Source: Thermus brockianus (GTDB taxonomy: Bacteria > Deinococcota > Deinococci > Deinococcales > Thermaceae). Taken from it: a stretch of DNA of 64,000 nt. Of this stretch, positions 62,388 through 64,000 are shown piece by piece. The notes under the pieces were generated by a model. That model made no database searches. It was not told the origin of the DNA and was given only the letters and a program-made list of their open reading frames with translations. Positions within the stretch are counted from its first letter, which is position 1; each line of letters begins with the position of its first letter. The position numbers and the translations under genes are program-made. The stretch spans positions 1 to 64,000 of the forward strand of contig NZ_CP016312.1 of the NCBI RefSeq assembly GCF_001880325.1, read 5' to 3'.

Positions 62388-64000
62388 ATGGAGGGCCGGT
62401 GGGACAGGCTTCCCGCGTGGGCTCGAGGCTGGGTACGGGCCGCTTCGCTCCTGGGCCTCACCTTAATCCTCTACTACCTCCTGGGTAGCCCCCTCGTGGG
62501 CTTTGCCCTCCTGGACTTCAGCTATTACTGGTTGCTTTTGGCCCTCTACCTGCCCGTGGTCTTTCTCCTCTTCCCCGCCCGTCCCCAAGACACCCGGCCC
62601 CGGTGGTACGACTACGCCCTCGCCTTGGGCGTGTCGGCGGCAGGAGTCTTCCTCGCCCATCACGGCCCGAGCATGGTCCTTCGGCCTTGGACCAACCCGG
62701 AAGCCCCTTGGCAGGTGGCGTTGGCCCTCTTTCTCCTGGGGGTGGTGCTGGAGGGGGCGAGGCGGGTGGGGGGGATGGGTTTCGCCTTGGTGGCCCTGGT
62801 CCTTGCCGCTTATCCCTTGCTGGCTCCTTACCTGCCGGGCCTCCTCTGGGGACCTTCCCTCCCATGGCAGGAGGTGTTGGGCTACGCCATCTACTCCACC
62901 CAGGGGCTCATGGGCTTGCCGATGCGCACCGTAGGCGAGCTATTGGTGGGTTTCCTCGTCCTGGCTGCCTTCTTGGTGGCCTTGGGGGCAGGACAGGTCT
63001 TCCTGGAGGTGGCCTCGGCCCTTTTCGGCTGGGCTCGAGGGGGGGCCGCCAAGGTGAGCGTGGTGGCAAGCGCCTTTTTCGGCAGCCTGAGCGGGAGCAT
63101 CCTCTCCAATGTGGCGAGTACGGGAAGCCTCACCATCCCCGCCATGATCCGCTCGGGGTTTTCCCGGAGCTACGCCGCAGCGGTAGAGGCCTGCGCCTCC
63201 ACAGGGGGTGTGCTCATGCCCCCGGTGATGGGGGCCGTGGCCTTCGTTATGGCCAACCTCTTGGGCGTGCCGTATGGCCAGGTGGTGGCCGCCGCCCTCC
63301 TGCCCTCCCTGCTCTACTACCTGTCCCTCTTCGCCCACGTGGACCTCTACGCTGCCCGCCACGGGCTTCGGGGCCTGCCGAGGGCCGAACTACCTCCTTT
63401 GGGGCCAAGCCTAGGCCGGGGGCTTCCCTTCCTGATGGCCTTGGGCTTTCTGGTCTTCGCCCTTTTGTACCTCCGCTTGGAACGCCTCGCCCCCTTCTAC
63501 GCCCTGGGCTTTCTCCTCTTGGCCGCGGGCAGAAGGCTGCGCTGGGAAGCCTTGGACCGGGCCCTGGTGGGCGCCGCCTCCCTCATCGGCCAGACCCTGG
63601 CCCTCATCCTCCCCGTGGGGCTCATCCTCGCCGGGCTTGTGGGGACGGGGGTGGCCCCGGCCCTCACGGGGGCTCTGGTGCGGATGGGAGCGGAAAACCT
63701 CTACCTGGTCCTCTTGGTGGGCGTGGCTATCGCCTTCGTCTTGGGGATGGCGGGGGTGATGGTGGCCGCCTATATCCTCCTCGCCGTGACCCTGGCCCCC
63801 GCTCTTGTGCGCATCGGGGAGTTTAACCCCTTGGCGGTTCACCTCTTCATCGCCTACTGGTCCATGCTCTCCGCCATCACCCCCCCTGTGGCCGTGGCCG
63901 CCTTTTTGGCTGCCCGCATCGCGGGGGCTTCCCCCATGGGGGCGAGCTTCACCGCGGTCAGGCTAGGGCTTGCCATCTACTTCCTCCCCTTCTTTTTCCT
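62388..64000 (+). CDS. TRAP transporter fused permease (DctQM, 4TM+12TM type), partial
   Basis: 537 codons are inside the window; no stop occurs before the end at 64000. The N-terminal quarter holds four hydrophobic segments (DctQ-like), the rest is DctM-like: FFGSLSGSILSNVASTGSLTIPAMIRSGFSRSYAAAVEACASTGGVLMPPVMGAVAF is the conserved scoop-loop region, and the end of the window holds LSAITPPVAVAAFLAARIAGA. It starts at ATG 62388, 1 bp after the TAXI stop. Fused permeases are the usual partners of TAXI binding proteins. Confidence 0.92.
   Translation, partial: MEGRWDRLPAWARGWVRAASLLGLTLILYYLLGSPLVGFALLDFSYYWLLLALYLPVVFLLFPARPQDTRPRWYDYALALGVSAAGVFLAHHGPSMVLRPWTNPEAPWQVALALFLLGVVLEGARRVGGMGFALVALVLAAYPLLAPYLPGLLWGPSLPWQEVLGYAIYSTQGLMGLPMRTVGELLVGFLVLAAFLVALGAGQVFLEVASALFGWARGGAAKVSVVASAFFGSLSGSILSNVASTGSLTIPAMIRSGFSRSYAAAVEACASTGGVLMPPVMGAVAFVMANLLGVPYGQVVAAALLPSLLYYLSLFAHVDLYAARHGLRGLPRAELPPLGPSLGRGLPFLMALGFLVFALLYLRLERLAPFYALGFLLLAAGRRLRWEALDRALVGAASLIGQTLALILPVGLILAGLVGTGVAPALTGALVRMGAENLYLVLLVGVAIAFVLGMAGVMVAAYILLAVTLAPALVRIGEFNPLAVHLFIAYWSMLSAITPPVAVAAFLAARIAGASPMGASFTAVRLGLAIYFLPFFF

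Overview
The window is a GC-rich, densely packed piece of a Thermus chromosome. Aminopeptidase T, the 2-keto-3-deoxygluconate kinase, the family 5 uracil-DNA glycosylase, the archaeal-type fructose-bisphosphatase and the paa operon all read as Thermus orthologues. Many genes have a -10-like hexamer 6-9 nt before the start codon, the leaderless pattern common in this genus. I saw no tRNA, rRNA, insertion sequence, prophage or CRISPR array. No stretch above 300 bases lacks a gene or pseudogene.

Layout. 1-6105: cysS and hslO (divergent), a universal stress protein, a decayed ABC permease, a CPA2 antiporter and a MetY-like sulfhydrylase. 6189-17577: aminopeptidase T, NifJ with a dihydroorotate-dehydrogenase-like partner, a small winged-helix gene divergent from polX, udgB, an orphan LuxR regulator, an acyl-CoA carboxylase beta chain and a small membrane protein. 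17620-20474: an acyl-CoA dehydrogenase/ETF operon. 20571-24903: a GAF/PAS sensor kinase, a response regulator and a TRAP binding protein. 24900-30911: a three-gene formate dehydrogenase linked to NADH-dehydrogenase-like subunits, a frameshifted galactokinase and a metal-binding protein. 30985-40778: an aminotransferase, an ABC-class ATPase, an AidB-like flavoprotein, a MarR/MFS pair, a PxpBC fusion and a thiolase. 40880-48850: a YyaL-like protein, nadC-nadA-nadB, bacterioferritin, an HxlR regulator, FBP aldolase/phosphatase and eda. 48828-55826: IclR regulator, DctPQM TRAP transporter, two SDRs, an LDH2-type dehydrogenase and KDG kinase. 55820-64000: paaZ-D-C-B-A with a TetR repressor, and a divergent TAXI-type TRAP transporter that runs off the window.

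How they work together. The IclR-TRAP-dehydrogenase-kdgK block plus eda reads as a complete sugar-acid pathway: uptake, oxidation/reduction to 2-keto-3-deoxy acid, phosphorylation, then cleavage to pyruvate and glyceraldehyde-3-phosphate. The paa operon, the thiolase and the ETF/acyl-CoA dehydrogenase operon form a phenylacetate and acyl-CoA degradation network. TetR-type palindromes lie before the repressor, the TAXI transporter and the thiolase.

Three genes (galactokinase, one SDR, paaB) are each broken by one missing G/C in or beside a homopolymer. That pattern could be sequencing error or real slippage. Other oddities: an MFS transporter with three 32-residue internal repeats, an Hsp33 with a second cysteine set, a sensor GAF domain with four cysteines, a duplicated-domain PaaB, and a repeated 20-bp CACGW-N10-TCGTG element near 3' ends of genes.
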